Source: Candidatus Rifleibacteriota bacterium
Lineage (GTDB): Bacteria > Vulcanimicrobiota > Xenobia > Xenobiales > Xenobiaceae
Direction of reading: 5' to 3'
NCBI GenBank assembly: GCA_900772775.1
Contig: CAAGRW010000090.1
Coordinates: 1-6,868 of the forward strand
Length of the DNA: 6,868 bases
In this document: positions 4,959 to 6,868 of the stretch, in pieces
How positions within the stretch are numbered: the first letter of the stretch is position 1
Layout of the letters: each line of letters starts with the position of its first letter
The notes under the pieces: generated by a model
What the model was told of the DNA's origin: nothing
The model's database searches: none
Seen by the model: only the letters and a program-made list of their open reading frames with translations
Made by a program: the position numbers and the translations under genes

Positions 4959-6868
4959 TGACTGCTTGCGCCCCTGACGGCGAGCCGCTCCCACGGCATC
5001 GTAAATCATCATGCGCAACTGATCAGGAACCATCTCCGGCCCCTTATCTTGCATAGCCTTGCCCAAAGCCAAAGCTAAGCCAGGCTTGGAGGCAACTCTA
5101 ATAGCCCGCTTTATCAAATCCTTGGATTTTTCCCCCTTTTTGCCGCTTTGTTGAGCTGGCCCAGCTATTTTGCGGAAAACATCCTTGTAATCGTATTCAC
5201 TTTCCCAGAAGCAATTCTCGATATCTACTTCCTTGAGGACGGTAATCTTTCCTAAACCGGCAGCTTCAGCATAAGGCTTGGCCAACTTTCCGTAAGTATG
5301 GCCGGCTTTATCGCCATCAGCTAAAAGATGCCAACTAATGCCCAGTTCGTTAGCTAAATTAGCTAAAGGCCCCAAACCACATTGAGCGAACTCAACTAGC
5401 TCTATACCTTCACTCCAAAGGTCAAAGCCCAAAACTCTAGCTATTTCCGGCAATAACCAGCACTCAGTCTCTCCTTCAACTAACAACCAAAAGCGCATGA
5501 AGAGAGCGGCTCCGCGTCTAATGCGCAAATGATAAGCTATGCGACGCAAATCGTTTATATGAATATGACCAGAGTTTACTTTATAGACACTGGCAATGCC
5601 TTCTGGAGAACGTACCATACGACGAATACCAGTTAAGGGCACAGCCGAAAGCAGATCGGAATTGTTAGTAGAAAGCAAGCGCTGCGGAGACATGCGGTCT
5701 ATTAAGCTCCAGACCGACGTAAGCATAAGCGGATGCAAATAAGCTTCAGGATCTTCTACAGAAAGCAGTGGATAATAATCACCATTGCCATCGTTAGCTT
5801 CAGAGAAACCTTGAGACTGCGCTTTAAAAAACGAATCGGCAAAAGCCAACATAGCCAAGCTTCTGGCACCAGTACCGCGTAAAAGAGCGCTAAAACGCTC
5901 ATAGTCGTCATGCTCGCGCTTATCGCCATCTAACAATGGATTAAGCGTAGACATCGGTGCTTGCAATCTCTCTTTTATAATTCGACCGTCGCCTTTATGG
6001 GCAGACAAAATCTGAGTATAGCGATCTTGGCCGCGCTTTGAATCTTCATCTTCGGAGAAGTCACTGGCTTCATCAATGGCAGAATCGATGCGTTCAGTCT
6101 CATTGCGAGAATTGTGCACCAAAATCTTTTCCAAATTATTCAAATTGCTTTCCAATTCATCACGGTGAGCGGCGATAAATTCTTGAGCTGAACACTGAGC
6201 ATTTTCTGTTAATTCGGAATAGGCCTGACTAAAGAGAGAATCTACCTTATCTTGGGCCGGGCGCTGTTCTTGACCACTTCTTATAGGCGGAAGCAAAGCA
6301 CCAGGACGAATGCGCAAGAAAGGACATACAGTCTTAATTGTTTTTAAGTACTCCAAAGAATCGGCTAATTCTATTTTTCGGTGCTCGGCATCTTCGAAGT
6401 GATAATCGGTAAAAACTTTATTGCCCTCGCGTTTAGCTTCTACGCAAAGGTAAAAATTAAGCACCCTAGCCATACGACCGCCGCGCATAAGTAAATCGGT
6501 CATAAAGCGATCATCTTTAAATTTTTGCAAACTGCTATAAGAAGCGCAAGCTCTTTCTTCTTGTAAAGCTCTGAGCGATTCGGCATCAGCTGACAAATCG
6601 TCCGCTTCAGCAGTATGTTTGTAGAGTTCGCTAGCCTCATCAGCTCGCAGAACATGAGAGCCATTCTCCTCAGCTTCGGTATATTCTAAAGCTGCACTCT
6701 TATCTATAGCTTCAGTTTTGTTGCCGGAGAAGCTCCCCCCAAATCCTATAACTATGCGCATTTCCTTAGTCTGTAAATCTTCAGAAGGAGCTGTCACATA
6801 ATAAAATGTTTCGCGATTGCGATGAAAATCGGAAGCACTTATGTCAAAGCCATCTTTAGGCACATTAC
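4956..6868 (-). CDS. OLD-family ATPase/Toprim nuclease, YbjD-like (5' end outside window)
   Basis: At least 637 codons visible; the frame is open to the right edge, and the GTG at 6863 is probably internal, because the Walker A lysine loop expected near the start of OLD proteins is missing and the visible part begins at the SDFHRN strand that normally follows it. Numbering from that GTG: ABC-signature-like loop RGTGARSLAMLAF (329-341); Walker B LLSVEDPEAYLHP (366-378); H-loop-like STNNSDLL (398-405, Asn instead of the usual His, as I recall for YbjD too); then a C-terminal Toprim domain with VEGETE (462-467), LLADGDKAG (513-521) and VDIENCFW (546-553), the acidic metal-binding set. The C-terminus (KAIRVASKPGLALA-like) also matches YbjD. 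OLD proteins are ATP-regulated, metal-dependent nucleases; some (GajA, retron and PARIS partners) act in phage defence, but YbjD itself has no settled role. Residues 205-300 are highly charged and probably helical or coiled coil. The upstream neighbour is not visible. Confidence 0.9.
   Translation of the reverse strand, partial: NVPKDGFDISASDFHRNRETFYYVTAPSEDLQTKEMRIVIGFGGSFSGNKTEAIDKSAALEYTEAEENGSHVLRADEASELYKHTAEADDLSADAESLRALQEERACASYSSLQKFKDDRFMTDLLMRGGRMARVLNFYLCVEAKREGNKVFTDYHFEDAEHRKIELADSLEYLKTIKTVCPFLRIRPGALLPPIRSGQEQRPAQDKVDSLFSQAYSELTENAQCSAQEFIAAHRDELESNLNNLEKILVHNSRNETERIDSAIDEASDFSEDEDSKRGQDRYTQILSAHKGDGRIIKERLQAPMSTLNPLLDGDKREHDDYERFSALLRGTGARSLAMLAFADSFFKAQSQGFSEANDGNGDYYPLLSVEDPEAYLHPLMLTSVWSLIDRMSPQRLLSTNNSDLLSAVPLTGIRRMVRSPEGIASVYKVNSGHIHINDLRRIAYHLRIRRGAALFMRFWLLVEGETECWLLPEIARVLGFDLWSEGIELVEFAQCGLGPLANLANELGISWHLLADGDKAGHTYGKLAKPYAEAAGLGKITVLKEVDIENCFWESEYDYKDVFRKIAGPAQQSGKKGEKSKDLIKRAIRVASKPGLALALGKAMQDKGPEMVPDQLRMMIYDAVGAARRQGRKQS

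Noticed and set aside
4956..6868. A known defence system (Gabija, PARIS, retron) built on the OLD nuclease
   Set aside because: No helicase, AriB-like protein or reverse transcriptase is visible, and the protein's motifs resemble YbjD more than GajA.

Overview
The window is a bacterial chromosomal segment of moderate to low GC. Seven protein genes can be supported. Two small plus-strand genes sit at the left edge (one cut by the window). Then come a minus-strand zinc-ribbon gene, a plus-strand lipoprotein of the glutaminyl cyclase type, and a minus-strand block that reads from the right edge inwards: an OLD-family ATPase/Toprim nuclease (cut by the right edge), a B12-binding radical SAM enzyme, and mutM. 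Shine-Dalgarno sites such as AGGAGG, GTG starts, a lipoprotein signal and intrinsic terminators all say Bacteria. The proteins resemble no model species closely. An environmental, deep-branching, diderm-type lineage (for example Melainabacteria-like) is only a guess.

Layout. Positions 1-232: end of an unidentified gene, then a 42-codon acidic ORF whose ribosome site lies inside the upstream gene. Positions 262-303: a strong two-way hairpin terminator serving this pair and the convergent zinc-ribbon gene (368-919). Positions 920-1156: divergent intergenic region. Positions 1157-2320: secreted or lipid-anchored glutaminyl-peptide cyclotransferase-like enzyme. Positions 2321-2481: convergent gap crowded with nested inverted repeats. 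Positions 2482-3366: mutM (Fpg), preceded by a 124-bp region with two near-identical palindromes that overlap candidate -10 boxes. Positions 3491-4921 and 4956-6868: radical SAM and OLD nuclease genes, 34 bp apart and probably co-transcribed.

Functional reading. Two genes act on DNA (MutM in base-excision repair; the OLD nuclease, YbjD-like, of unknown role), but MutM has its own candidate promoter, so a shared pathway is not shown. The lipoprotein QC would act on exported peptides. The zinc-ribbon protein looks like a nucleic-acid or protein-binding factor with a disordered tail. I see no CRISPR array, transposon, tRNA, rRNA or complete known defence system. The most original points are the repeated palindrome/-10 module before mutM, the two-zinc-ribbon protein with an Asn/Arg-rich tail, the animal-type QC lipoprotein with a low-complexity insert, and the OLD nuclease-radical SAM pair.
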